Part shown: positions 13,885-22,575 of the stretch, in pieces
How the letters are laid out: each line of letters starts with the position of its first letter
How positions within the stretch are numbered: the first letter of the stretch is position 1
From: Odoribacter sp. UBA944
GTDB taxonomy: Bacteria; Bacteroidota; Bacteroidia; Bacteroidales; Marinifilaceae
Assembly (NCBI GenBank): GCA_002293375.1
Contig: DBDA01000018.1
Location: forward strand, 1 to 46,663
Direction of reading: 5' to 3'
Length of the DNA stretch: 46,663 nucleotides
Translations under genes and position numbers: made by a program
Notes under the pieces: generated by a model
What the model saw: the letters and a program-made list of their open reading frames with translations, nothing else
What the model was told of the DNA's origin: nothing
Database searches by the model: none

Positions 13885-16352
13885 CAGATGTCTAATCGGA
13901 TGACGGTTATGCCGGCCCCGCCCAACTGGAGTTGTTCGTCTGCATACTGCCCTACAATGGGGTTGGTGCCGAGGTATTGCCGGATCATCTGGCGCAGCGC
14001 GCCGGTCCCGGTCCCATGCAACACCCGCAGTTGCTTTACATCCAGCATCACGGCTTCGTCGATCAGGTCCGTCACTTTTTGCAACGCCTCCTCTCCCCGC
14101 ATCCCCCGGACGTCGATGTCGGGTTTGAAGGTCAGCCTTTTCCGGCTCACCTCTTCCCGGAAAGCGCTGTTGGTGCGGAACGCCTGTGCCTGTTTGCGGG
14201 CCTGATTGGCAGAAACCCTTTGCAATTTTTCCAACGCCACCTGGGTGCGGATGTTTCCCAAAGCAATCACGGCGTTTTTCTCCTTGATCTCCAAGATTTC
14301 GCCGATGGCTTCGTTGGGAAGTTTGACGTAATCCCCTTTGGCCAAAGGCGCTTCGGGGGTTTTTTTCTCGTTGGAAACACTTCCGGCGGGAGCGCTTTTC
14401 CGCTCTTTTTTTCCGCTTTCCCGCTCCCGGATTTTCTCCATCTTGTGCCGGATCCGTTCCTCCTCTTCCGCCCCGGCAAGCAACCGCTCTTTTTCGGCCT
14501 CTAACTGCTTTCGCAATTCCCGGGTCTTCTCCTTGTTCGCCTGCCCTTCTTTGATTTCCCGGATGGTGTTCTCGATGGTTTTATTGGCCTCGGCCAGCAT
14601 AGTTTCCGCCTCCGCTTTTGCCTCCCGAATGATCTCCTTGCGCAACCGGGCCGCCTCGTTCAGTTCGTGGCTATACTTCTCCACCACCTCGTCCAGGCGC
14701 TTCTCGTTTTCCCGGATCTTTTTCCGTTTCTCCTCCCAGTAGCGTTTGTCCCGGGCAATGTCTTTCAGGTTTTTATCGTAGTTGATATGCCCCTCTCCGA
14801 TCTGTCCGGCAGCCTCGTCGAGGATATCTTTGGGAAGGCCGATCTTACGGGCGATCTCGAAGGCGAAAGAGGAGCCGGGTTTGCCGATCTGCAATTCAAA
14901 GAGGGGCATCATCCGGTGGTTGTCGTAGAGCATGGCCCCGTTTTCGATGCCCGGCGTGGAGGAGGCAACGTGTTTGAGGTTGGTGTAGTGGGTGGTGATC
15001 ACCCCTTTGGCTTCTAAGTCGTTCAGCCGGTGCAGGATGGCTTCGGCAATAGCCCCGCCCAGCATCGGTTCGGTGCCGGTACCGAATTCGTCGATCAGGA
15101 TCAAGGAGTCCCGGTCCCCATACCGGAGGAAGTTTTTCATGTTGATCAGGTGGGAACTGTATGTGCTCAAGTCGTTTTCGATGGATTGTTCGTCCCCTAT
15201 GTCGATCAGTATCTTGGTAAAGATGCCGAATTTGCTGGCTTCGCCGACCGGAACGGGCAGGCCGCACTGAAACATGTACTGCAACAGCCCGGCAGTTTGC
15301 AGGCAAACCGATTTTCCTCCGGCGTTCGGCCCGGAGATGACAATGATCCGCTGCTCCTCGTTGATCTCGATGCGGAGCGGTACCAATTGTTTCTCCGTGC
15401 CCCGGAAGGCCAGGTAGAGCAAGGGGTGGCGGGCTTCGAACCAGAGCAGTTCCGGCCGGGATCCAAAGAGCGGGACAATGGCGTTAATACTCTGCGAAAA
15501 TTGCGCTTTGGCCTGGATAAAATCCACGTAAGCCAGAAAATCGTAACCCGGGATCAGGTCGTCGATGTACGGGCGGATATCGTCGGAAAATTTTCGCAAG
15601 ATCCGGGTGATCTCGCGCTTCTCTTCTAACTGCAATTCCCGGATCTCATTGTTGGTTTCCACGATTTCCGCCGGTTCGATGTAGGCGGTTTTGCCGGTAG
15701 CAGATTCGTCGTGAACAATTCCGTTGATCCGGCGCTTGTAGGCGGAAGGAACCGGTATCACCATGCGGCCGTCCCGGATGGATACGGCGCTCTCTTTTTC
15801 CGCCCACCCTTCGGCTTGCGCCTGTTGCAACAGGGATTGCATCCGCCGGGAAATGCCGGCCTGTTTTTTTTGCATCTGTTTCCGGATCTCCGCCAGTTCG
15901 GGAGAGGCGTTGTCCCGGATCGTACCGTATTTGGAGAGGATCGCGTCCAAGCGCTGCAATACGTAGGGAAAGATCCGGATGTTGCCGGCTTTGCCGGTCA
16001 GTACCGGATAGCGTTCCGATTTCCCGTTGAAAAAGCGGATAATGGCGTACAGTGACTCCAGGGAACTTTTCAGAGCGATCAATTCCGGTATTTCCAGAAA
16101 GAGTCCTTCCAAACGGATCCGGTGTAAAAACGGCCGGGCGTCAGCGTAGCTGTTGCCGGGAAATTCCTCTGCCTGCAGGATACGCATAAATTCCGCCGTC
16201 TCTTCCAGCCACTCGCGGATCTTCTCTTCCCGGACGGACATAGAGATGCCTGCCACCAATTCCCGTCCCATCTCTCCCCGGCAATAGCGGCTTAGCAATT
16301 GCCGGATGCGGTCGAACTTGATCTTGTTTTCAAAATTATCCGGATAGATCAT
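13884..16352 (-). CDS. mutS2: Endonuclease MutS2
   Basis: An 822-residue MutS-family ATPase without the mismatch-recognition domain. Core and clamp regions fill the first 300 residues. The ATPase has Walker A GPNAGGKS near residue 340 and LILIDEFGTGTEP as Walker B. A long charged, coiled-coil-rich stretch (about 500-640) follows. The C-terminal Smr nuclease domain (about 745-822) has DIDVRGMRGEEAL and LHGTGTGALR. MutS2 proteins act on branched DNA or on collided ribosomes; which applies here is unknown. It is probably co-transcribed with the WbqC-like gene 18 bases upstream. Confidence 0.95.
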   Translation of the reverse strand: MIYPDNFENKIKFDRIRQLLSRYCRGEMGRELVAGISMSVREEKIREWLEETAEFMRILQAEEFPGNSYADARPFLHRIRLEGLFLEIPELIALKSSLESLYAIIRFFNGKSERYPVLTGKAGNIRIFPYVLQRLDAILSKYGTIRDNASPELAEIRKQMQKKQAGISRRMQSLLQQAQAEGWAEKESAVSIRDGRMVIPVPSAYKRRINGIVHDESATGKTAYIEPAEIVETNNEIRELQLEEKREITRILRKFSDDIRPYIDDLIPGYDFLAYVDFIQAKAQFSQSINAIVPLFGSRPELLWFEARHPLLYLAFRGTEKQLVPLRIEINEEQRIIVISGPNAGGKSVCLQTAGLLQYMFQCGLPVPVGEASKFGIFTKILIDIGDEQSIENDLSTYSSHLINMKNFLRYGDRDSLILIDEFGTGTEPMLGGAIAEAILHRLNDLEAKGVITTHYTNLKHVASSTPGIENGAMLYDNHRMMPLFELQIGKPGSSFAFEIARKIGLPKDILDEAAGQIGEGHINYDKNLKDIARDKRYWEEKRKKIRENEKRLDEVVEKYSHELNEAARLRKEIIREAKAEAETMLAEANKTIENTIREIKEGQANKEKTRELRKQLEAEKERLLAGAEEEERIRHKMEKIRERESGKKERKSAPAGSVSNEKKTPEAPLAKGDYVKLPNEAIGEILEIKEKNAVIALGNIRTQVALEKLQRVSANQARKQAQAFRTNSAFREEVSRKRLTFKPDIDVRGMRGEEALQKVTDLIDEAVMLDVKQLRVLHGTGTGALRQMIRQYLGTNPIVGQYADEQLQLGGAGITVIRLDI

Positions 16353-16370
16353 CTTTCAAATGCTTGTAAA

Positions 16371-16997
16371 TTACTTTAAATGAGCCGCTGTTTCCGGGCC
16401 TGTGCAAAAAAGCAGGTCCAGGATGCTCAGGTTTGCTTCGAACGGAAAACGTTCGGCGAATGTTTGGGTGTACGGATGGGCGGTAAAAAGCAGGTCCGGC
16501 GCTTTCCGGCGCGCCTCTTTCGGGTGGATCACCTCCCGGAGATCGAAAGCCTCCGGAAGGGAGGTAATATAATCTTCAGTCAGATGGATTTTCCGTTTTA
16601 AACCGATAATTTCCAATAATTTGGAGAGAATAGCGTTGTTCAAATCCAACAGGTATTTCTCTTTTTTTTCAAAAAAAGGATGCAATTCGTCGATGTAGTA
16701 GTCGTAAAAAGGCGAATTTTTGTAAGCAGAAACGATGGTGCGCAGGTGGAGGCGCTGCCAGTTTTCCGAATAGTCGATCTCCGCCTCTTTGGTCAAAAAT
16801 TTTCCGCCGTTTTTTTGGCTGACCGGAACGGACAAGGTCAACACTCCGTTAGCGGACAAAATCCGGCAACGGTTGCGGTAACTTTGCTTCCCATAACTTT
16901 CGTATTGTTCAACACAAATAGACGAATGCCGCCCGATGTGGAAAAAATATTGCACAGGCGGGTAATAAGCGGTTGTTACACAAAGAGTTTTTGACAT
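16371..16997 (-). CDS. WbqC-like family protein
   Basis: A 208-residue protein of the WbqC family, recognised by the N terminus CVTTAYYPPVQYF and by later conserved phrases: SYRNRCRIL, LTLSVPV, and NWQRLHLRTI with AYKNSPFYDYY. The family is found in polysaccharide clusters, but its biochemical function is not established. The start is set at the ATG complementary to 16995-16997, because the promoter at 17016-17047 lies upstream of it and a longer in-frame extension would run through that promoter. mutS2 follows 18 bases downstream. Confidence 0.85.
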   Translation of the reverse strand: MSKTLCVTTAYYPPVQYFFHIGRHSSICVEQYESYGKQSYRNRCRILSANGVLTLSVPVSQKNGGKFLTKEAEIDYSENWQRLHLRTIVSAYKNSPFYDYYIDELHPFFEKKEKYLLDLNNAILSKLLEIIGLKRKIHLTEDYITSLPEAFDLREVIHPKEARRKAPDLLFTAHPYTQTFAERFPFEANLSILDLLFCTGPETAAHLK

Positions 16998-17015
16998 TGT
17001 CCCGTTTTTTCCCTG

Positions 17016-17047
17016 CAAATATACAAATCCGAAGAAGCATACGCAAA
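17016..17047 (-). promoter_or_regulatory. Promoter of the WbqC-like gene and mutS2
   Basis: On the reverse strand TTTG (17044-17047) and TATATTTG (17016-17023) are 20 bases apart, a full match to the phylum's promoter form. The start codon lies 18 bases downstream. Confidence 0.75.
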
Positions 17048-17204
17048 ACGGATTTATTAGAATCTGGTTAAGATTCTTAAAAAATAAATGCAAATTATTT
17101 GCAAAAACGTTAAATATTGCTGTAATTTGGGAAAAGAGAGCGTACTATACAATTTTCGCTTACTAAAACGTATGCGTAATTAATTCGCTCGATAATGGTA
17201 ACGA

Positions 17205-17238
17205 TTTGATTAAAAGTCGTTAAAATAGTGTATTTTTG
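17205..17238 (+). promoter_or_regulatory. Promoter of the glycogen gene cluster
   Basis: TTTG at 17205-17208 and TATTTTTG at 17231-17238, 22 bases apart, precede glgB by 17 bases. The region between this and the divergent WbqC-like promoter is AT-rich and has no gene. Confidence 0.65.
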
Positions 17239-17255
17239 CCGAAAATAGAGGTATT

Positions 17256-19244
17256 ATGAAGAATAGTTTTGCAGATAAAGATCCATTGTTGGACCCCTTC
17301 CGGTTTACCATCCGGCGGCGTTACGAGAATTTTATTCTGCGAGAGGTGGGCTTCACCGAGGCGAAAAGGCCGCTATCAGATGCATTCAACTCTTATCTCT
17401 ATTACGGACTGCACTGTTTGGAAAACGGCTGGGTATTCCGGGAGTGGGCGCCCCACGCAACGGCGATCTATCTGATCGGGGATTTTTCCGGCTGGCAGAA
17501 ACAGGAAAAATTCCGCCTGCAACCGGTAGAAAACGGCAATTGGGAACTTTTTATGAACTTCGGGGAGTTGAGGCACGGCATGAAATACCGCTTGCTGACG
17601 GAGTGGAACGGAGGATCCGGCGAACGGTTGCCCAGCCACGTCCGGCGGGCGGTGCAGGATGAACAGACCAAGGTGTTTTCGGCCGAAGTATGGGCGCCGG
17701 AAATTCCCTACCGCTGGGAGCACACCTACCGGAAAAAACTGAAAAATCCGTTGATATACGAGGCACACATTGGTATGAGCACGGAACGGAGCCGGGTATC
17801 CTCCTTTGAAGAATTCCGGCAGGAGGTGCTGCCCCGGATCGATGCACTGGGTTACAATACGATCCAGTTGATGGGTATCCAGGAGCATCCCTATTACGGA
17901 TCGTTCGGTTACCAAGTCTCCAATTTTTTTGCCGTCAGTTCCCGCTTCGGCACCCCCGAAGAGTTGAAACGCCTGATAGACGATGCCCACGGCAGGGGGA
18001 TCGCAGTGGTGATGGATCTGGTCCACTCCCACGCGGTCCGGAACGAACTGGAGGGATTGAGCCGGTTCGACGGTTCCGATGATCTCTATTTTTATCCGGG
18101 AGAGCGGGGAGAACACAAATTGTGGAATTCCCGCTGTTTTGATTACGGTAAAAACGAAGTGTTGAATTTCCTGCTCTCCAATTGCAAATATTGGTTGGAA
18201 GAGTTCCGGTTCGATGGCTTCCGGTTTGACGGGATTACCAGCATGCTTTATTGGGACCACGGATTGGGCCGGGATTTTACCGAATATAAATATTATTACG
18301 ACGGGAATCAAGATGAAAACGCCATCATCTACCTGACAATGGCTAACCGTTTGATCCACCAGGTCAATAAAAACGCCGTGACCATTGCAGAAGACATGAG
18401 CGGCATGCCGGGGTTGGCAGCTCCGATTGAGGAGGAGGGGATCGGGTTCGATTTCCGGATGAGCATGGGTGTTCCCGACTATTGGATCAAGCTGATCGAA
18501 GACCAAAAGGACGAAGAGTGGCACGTCGGGGAGCTTTTTTACCAGTTGACCAATAAACGGGAGGACGAACACACCGTCAGTTACGCAGAGAGCCACGACC
18601 AGGCCATGGTGGGGGATAAAACGATCCTGTTCCGGCTGCTTGATAAAGAGATGTACACCTCCATGCATGTTTTCGGGCGAAACATGATCGTGGACCGGGG
18701 AATGGCCCTGCACAAAATGATCCGCTTATTGACTATTACGACGGCCGGAGACGGATACCTCAATTTTATGGGAAACGAATGGGGGCATCCCGAATGGATT
18801 GATTTCCCCCGGGCAGGGAACGAATGGAGTTACAAACACGCCCGCCGTCTCTGGTCGCTGGCCGGGGATACAAATCTGCGGTACCGTTTTTTGAACGAGT
18901 TTGACCGGGCTATGCTGGCAATGGTGAAAAAGGAGTGTATTTTCAGAGAAAGGCCTGTTCCGATGGTCCGGGATAACGAGCGACAGGTACTGATCTTTTC
19001 CCGGGGAGACCTGATACTGGCTTTCAATTTCCATCCGCACAACTCTTTTGTCGATTACCGCTTCAGAGCAACTCCGGGGAAATACAAAGGTATTTTGGAT
19101 ACGGACAGCTCCGAATTTGATGGCTTCGGCCGGATAGATGCAAAGACGGAGTATTTTACACAATACAGCCAAACAGAGGGCAATATGCTGAGTATTTACT
19201 TGCCGGCTCGCTCTGCGTTGGTATTGAAATTACAGGACAATTAA
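17256..19244 (+). CDS. glgB: 1,4-alpha-glucan branching enzyme (GH13)
   Basis: A 662-residue enzyme that creates alpha-1,6 branches in glycogen. A CBM48-like N-terminal domain (about 35-130; VFREWAPHATAIYLIGDFS) precedes a GH13 barrel. Catalytic residues are visible: nucleophile D325 in FRFDGITSM, acid/base E379 in IAEDMSG, and the transition-state Asp D448 in ESHDQ. The ITSMLYWDHG phrase is that of the eukaryote-like GH13_8 branching enzymes, not the GH13_9 type of enterobacterial GlgB. It is the first gene of a cluster with the debranching enzyme, two glycosyltransferase genes and a GH57 gene, all forward with short gaps. Confidence 0.95.
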   Translation: MKNSFADKDPLLDPFRFTIRRRYENFILREVGFTEAKRPLSDAFNSYLYYGLHCLENGWVFREWAPHATAIYLIGDFSGWQKQEKFRLQPVENGNWELFMNFGELRHGMKYRLLTEWNGGSGERLPSHVRRAVQDEQTKVFSAEVWAPEIPYRWEHTYRKKLKNPLIYEAHIGMSTERSRVSSFEEFRQEVLPRIDALGYNTIQLMGIQEHPYYGSFGYQVSNFFAVSSRFGTPEELKRLIDDAHGRGIAVVMDLVHSHAVRNELEGLSRFDGSDDLYFYPGERGEHKLWNSRCFDYGKNEVLNFLLSNCKYWLEEFRFDGFRFDGITSMLYWDHGLGRDFTEYKYYYDGNQDENAIIYLTMANRLIHQVNKNAVTIAEDMSGMPGLAAPIEEEGIGFDFRMSMGVPDYWIKLIEDQKDEEWHVGELFYQLTNKREDEHTVSYAESHDQAMVGDKTILFRLLDKEMYTSMHVFGRNMIVDRGMALHKMIRLLTITTAGDGYLNFMGNEWGHPEWIDFPRAGNEWSYKHARRLWSLAGDTNLRYRFLNEFDRAMLAMVKKECIFRERPVPMVRDNERQVLIFSRGDLILAFNFHPHNSFVDYRFRATPGKYKGILDTDSSEFDGFGRIDAKTEYFTQYSQTEGNMLSIYLPARSALVLKLQDN

Positions 19245-19258
19245 TAAAATGACATCAT

Positions 19259-21241
19259 ATGGCTTATTTAAAATTCAACAAGGATGAGTTGGTGAATCTG
19301 GAGTATTCACTCAATCGGGAAATATTGGCGACAAACCGGGCGGGAGGGTATACCTCTACTACGATCGTTGGCTGCAATACACGCAAATACCACGGGCTTC
19401 TGATCGTGCCGATCGAAGAGTTCCGACACGAGAACCATGTGCTCCTCTCCTCTTTGGATGAAACCATCGTGCAGCACGGGCAGGTGTTTAATCTGGGTAT
19501 TCACAAATACCCGGGCAATTATGAACCCCGTGGTCACAAGTATATTGTTGATTTTGAATATGAACCAATATTTACCCTGACCTACCGGGTGGGTGGGGTT
19601 TCACTGAAAAAGGAGATTGCCTTAGTGCACAACGAGGCACAAGTCATGATCCGCTATACGCTGTTGGACGCCCACTCCGAAACTTTTCTGCGCCTGAAAC
19701 CTTTTCTGGCTTACCGGAACGTGAACAGCCTCGGAAAAGCCAACATGGCGGCCAATATCCACTACGAGAAGGTGGACAACGGGATCCGCTCCAAATTGTA
19801 CAACGGCTTCCCCTACCTGAACATGCAGTTGAGCAAGGCTGGCGAATTTATCCCTGTTCCCGATTGGTATTACAACATTGAGTACGCCGAGGAACAGAGC
19901 CGGGGATACGATTTCCGGGAAGATCTTTTTGTACCGGGTTATTTTGAAGTGCCGATCAAAAAGGGAGAGAGCATCGTTTTCTCCGCCGCTGTCGCCCCCG
20001 CTGTTCCGGGTCGCCTGAAAACCAAATTTGAGAAGGTGGTGGAAGCGCGCGCCCCCCGGAACAGTTTTGTCAATTGCCTGAAATATTCGGCTTCCCAGTT
20101 TATCGTAAAAGACGGGAAAGATACGGAGGTGATTGCCGGATATCCCTGGTTCGGAGCCTGGGGAAGGGATACTTTCATTGCGTTGCCCGGCATCACGTTG
20201 GCTGCGAACGGCGATGTAAAGACCTGTAAAGAGGTGTTGGACAGTATGTCCCGGCAATTGCACAACGGGCTCTTCCCGAACCTGGGTAAGGGAGAGTATG
20301 CCGCTTATAACTCTGTAGATGCGCCGATGTGGTATTTTAAAGCGTTGCAAGAGTACGGCGAGGCGATCGACGATACCGCCCAGGTGTGGAAAAATTACGG
20401 CGCGCGGATGAAAACGATCCTGGCCGCTTACCGAAACGAGGTTACGCCTTATGTATGGATGCACGACAACGGATTGATCTGGGCGGACGAACCGGGCAAG
20501 GCCCTGACCTGGATGGATGCTGTGGTAAACGGGCAGGCAGTCACTCCCAGGGCTGGTTATCAGGTGGAGATCAATGCGTTGTGGTACAACGCCGTCTGCT
20601 ATACCTTGAAGTTGGCAGAAGAGGCCGGGGACAAAGCATTTGTAAAAAGCTGGGCCGGGATGCCGGAAAAAATACGGGACAATTTTGTACAGACATTCTG
20701 GTATGCGGAGAAGAGCTACTTGGCCGATTATGTGGACGGAAAGGGGCAGAACATCTTTGTCCGCCCCAATCAGGTGATCGCCTGTTCGCTGGAATTCAGT
20801 CCGCTGACGGAGGAACAGAAGAGCGGGGTATTGAATGTTGTACGGAAAGAACTTCTGACCCCCAAGGGATTGCGGACGTTGTCACCCAAAAATCCCCTGT
20901 ATAAAGGATTGTACGGAGGCAATCAGGAGACCCGGGACGAGGCATACCACCAGGGAACGGTATGGCCGTGGCTGATCGGGCCGTACATCGAAGCGAACTT
21001 CCGGCTGTACGGCACATCTTTTGCGGAGAAAGCGAAGGAGCTGGTCGATCATTTTGAAGAGGATATGACCGTTTACGGAGTTTGTTCCGTTGCAGAGGTG
21101 TACGACGGGAATCCTCCTCACCTGCCGAACGGTTCCATCTCCCAGGCCTGGAGTGTCGGAGAGGTGCTCAGAAGCATCGCCCTTATTGAAAAATACGGCA
21201 AAACCGCTGCCAAGGGAAAGAAAAAAACAAAAAACAGTTAA
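19259..21241 (+). CDS. Glycogen debranching enzyme (amylo-alpha-1,6-glucosidase, GH133-like)
   Basis: A 660-residue protein. The N-terminal domain (about 1-270) starts with LEYSLNREILATNRAGGY and NTRKYHGLL, typical of the bacterial GDE_N domain. The C-terminal (alpha/alpha)6 barrel has YPWFGAWGRDTFIALPGITL near residue 297, and the late GTVWPWLIGPYIEA phrase. It removes alpha-1,6 branches so that phosphorylase can continue. The gene follows glgB by 14 bases and precedes a glycosyltransferase gene by 4. The last ten residues are Lys-rich. Assignment is secure at family level. Confidence 0.9.
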   Translation: MAYLKFNKDELVNLEYSLNREILATNRAGGYTSTTIVGCNTRKYHGLLIVPIEEFRHENHVLLSSLDETIVQHGQVFNLGIHKYPGNYEPRGHKYIVDFEYEPIFTLTYRVGGVSLKKEIALVHNEAQVMIRYTLLDAHSETFLRLKPFLAYRNVNSLGKANMAANIHYEKVDNGIRSKLYNGFPYLNMQLSKAGEFIPVPDWYYNIEYAEEQSRGYDFREDLFVPGYFEVPIKKGESIVFSAAVAPAVPGRLKTKFEKVVEARAPRNSFVNCLKYSASQFIVKDGKDTEVIAGYPWFGAWGRDTFIALPGITLAANGDVKTCKEVLDSMSRQLHNGLFPNLGKGEYAAYNSVDAPMWYFKALQEYGEAIDDTAQVWKNYGARMKTILAAYRNEVTPYVWMHDNGLIWADEPGKALTWMDAVVNGQAVTPRAGYQVEINALWYNAVCYTLKLAEEAGDKAFVKSWAGMPEKIRDNFVQTFWYAEKSYLADYVDGKGQNIFVRPNQVIACSLEFSPLTEEQKSGVLNVVRKELLTPKGLRTLSPKNPLYKGLYGGNQETRDEAYHQGTVWPWLIGPYIEANFRLYGTSFAEKAKELVDHFEEDMTVYGVCSVAEVYDGNPPHLPNGSISQAWSVGEVLRSIALIEKYGKTAAKGKKKTKNS

Positions 21242-21245
21242 AAAT

Positions 21246-22535
21246 ATGAACACAAAAGTATTAATGTTCGGCTGGGAGTTTCCTCCTCACATTGCGGGAG
21301 GGTTGGGAACAGCCTGCCTGGGGCTGACAAGAGGGTTGGCTAAACAGGATGTCGAGGTGCTGTTTGTGATGCCGAAGGCTAGCGGAGACGAGGATCAAAG
21401 TGCGGTTAAAATCATCAATGCCAGTGATGTGGAAGCGTTATACCACACGACCGATATTGAAGAGTACTGGAAAAAGATCCGGTTCATGGAGATCGGTTCC
21501 AATCTGATCCCCTATATGGATCCGGAACATTTTGAACGGGAAGTGAGTGCAAACCGGAAAAACGGCCGGAAAGAGGAGAGGATTGGATTCCGGAACAAAT
21601 ACACTTTCTCCGGCAAATATGGCGCCAATCTCATGGAAGAGGTGGCACGTTATGCCATTGTGGCGGGAACCATCGCCCGCCAGTACGATTTCGACGTGAT
21701 CCACGCCCACGACTGGCTGACGTATGCCGCCGGCATTGCAGCCAAACGAGCCACCGGCAAGCCGTTGGTGATCCACGTACACGCTACCGAATTTGACCGA
21801 AGCGGAGAAAATGTCAACTCATTTGTCTATGATCTGGAGCGACAAGGTATGTTGGAAGCCGACCGGGTAATAACGGTGAGCAACCTGACACGGAACATTG
21901 TGATCAATCGGTACGGGATTGATCCGGCCAAGGTGTTTACCGTTCACAACGCTGTGGATTTCCAATCTTATTCAGAGATGGAGGTAGAAAGAGGGATTAA
22001 GGAAAAGGTGGTGACTTTTCTGGGACGCATCACGTTTCAGAAAGGGCCGGAATATTTTATCGAAGCAGCCAATTTGGTGCTGAAAGCTTACCCCAATGTG
22101 CGGTTTGTGATGGCTGGCAGTGGAGATCTGATGAATCGTTCCATTCGCCGGGTTGCTAAACTCGGAATAGCCTCCCGTTTTCACTTTACCGGTTTTCTCC
22201 GGGGACAGGATGTTCAGAAAATGTTCGCCCACAGCGATGTATACGTGATGCCTTCCGTTTCCGAACCGTTCGGGATCTCTCCGTTGGAAGCGATGCGATC
22301 GGGTGTTCCGACCATTATTTCCAAGCAGTCGGGCGTAGCTGAAGTGTTGAAACACGCCATCAAGGTGGATTTCTGGGATGTATACGCCCTGGCAGATGCC
22401 ATTTACGGCTTGCTGAAGTATCCCGCCCTGCACCAAATGGCGGGACGTTGCGGTTTGGATGAAGTGAATACCCTGAAATGGGAAAATGCCGCCTGTCAAC
22501 TGAAAGATATCTACAAAGGAGTAACCGGGAAATAG
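21246..22535 (+). CDS. Glycosyltransferase of the glycogen synthase type (GT4/GT5-like)
   Basis: A 429-residue GT-B fold glycosyltransferase. The N terminus MFGWEFPPHIAGGLGTA carries the glycine-rich GGLG motif of starch and glycogen synthases. The C-terminal half has VTFLGRITFQKGPEYFIEA and the donor-site pattern PSVSEPFGISPLEAMRSG near residue 336. It probably elongates or primes an alpha-glucan, judged by its place between the debranching and GH57 genes. It differs from the GT3-type synthase domain at 24063-28307, so the cluster encodes two unrelated synthase-like activities. The ATG at 21246 is preferred; upstream in-frame codons overlap the debranching gene. Confidence 0.85.
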   Translation: MNTKVLMFGWEFPPHIAGGLGTACLGLTRGLAKQDVEVLFVMPKASGDEDQSAVKIINASDVEALYHTTDIEEYWKKIRFMEIGSNLIPYMDPEHFEREVSANRKNGRKEERIGFRNKYTFSGKYGANLMEEVARYAIVAGTIARQYDFDVIHAHDWLTYAAGIAAKRATGKPLVIHVHATEFDRSGENVNSFVYDLERQGMLEADRVITVSNLTRNIVINRYGIDPAKVFTVHNAVDFQSYSEMEVERGIKEKVVTFLGRITFQKGPEYFIEAANLVLKAYPNVRFVMAGSGDLMNRSIRRVAKLGIASRFHFTGFLRGQDVQKMFAHSDVYVMPSVSEPFGISPLEAMRSGVPTIISKQSGVAEVLKHAIKVDFWDVYALADAIYGLLKYPALHQMAGRCGLDEVNTLKWENAACQLKDIYKGVTGK

Positions 22536-22575
22536 GCCGGAGTCGGAATTCAAAAAAACCATAAAACATACAACC

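Noticed and set aside
13932..14504. Forward 190-codon frame opposite mutS2
   Set aside because: Antisense to the Smr and linker region of MutS2; Phe/Pro-rich composition is typical of a shadow frame.
16998..17255. A possible small gene or RNA in the WbqC-glgB gap
   Set aside because: The gap is AT-rich, explained by two divergent promoters; no coding frame or stable structure was seen.
17376..18713. A 445-codon open frame on the reverse strand opposite glgB
   Set aside because: Antisense to a GH13 enzyme with intact catalytic residues; the product has no recognisable domain. Codon bias of the real gene leaves this frame open.
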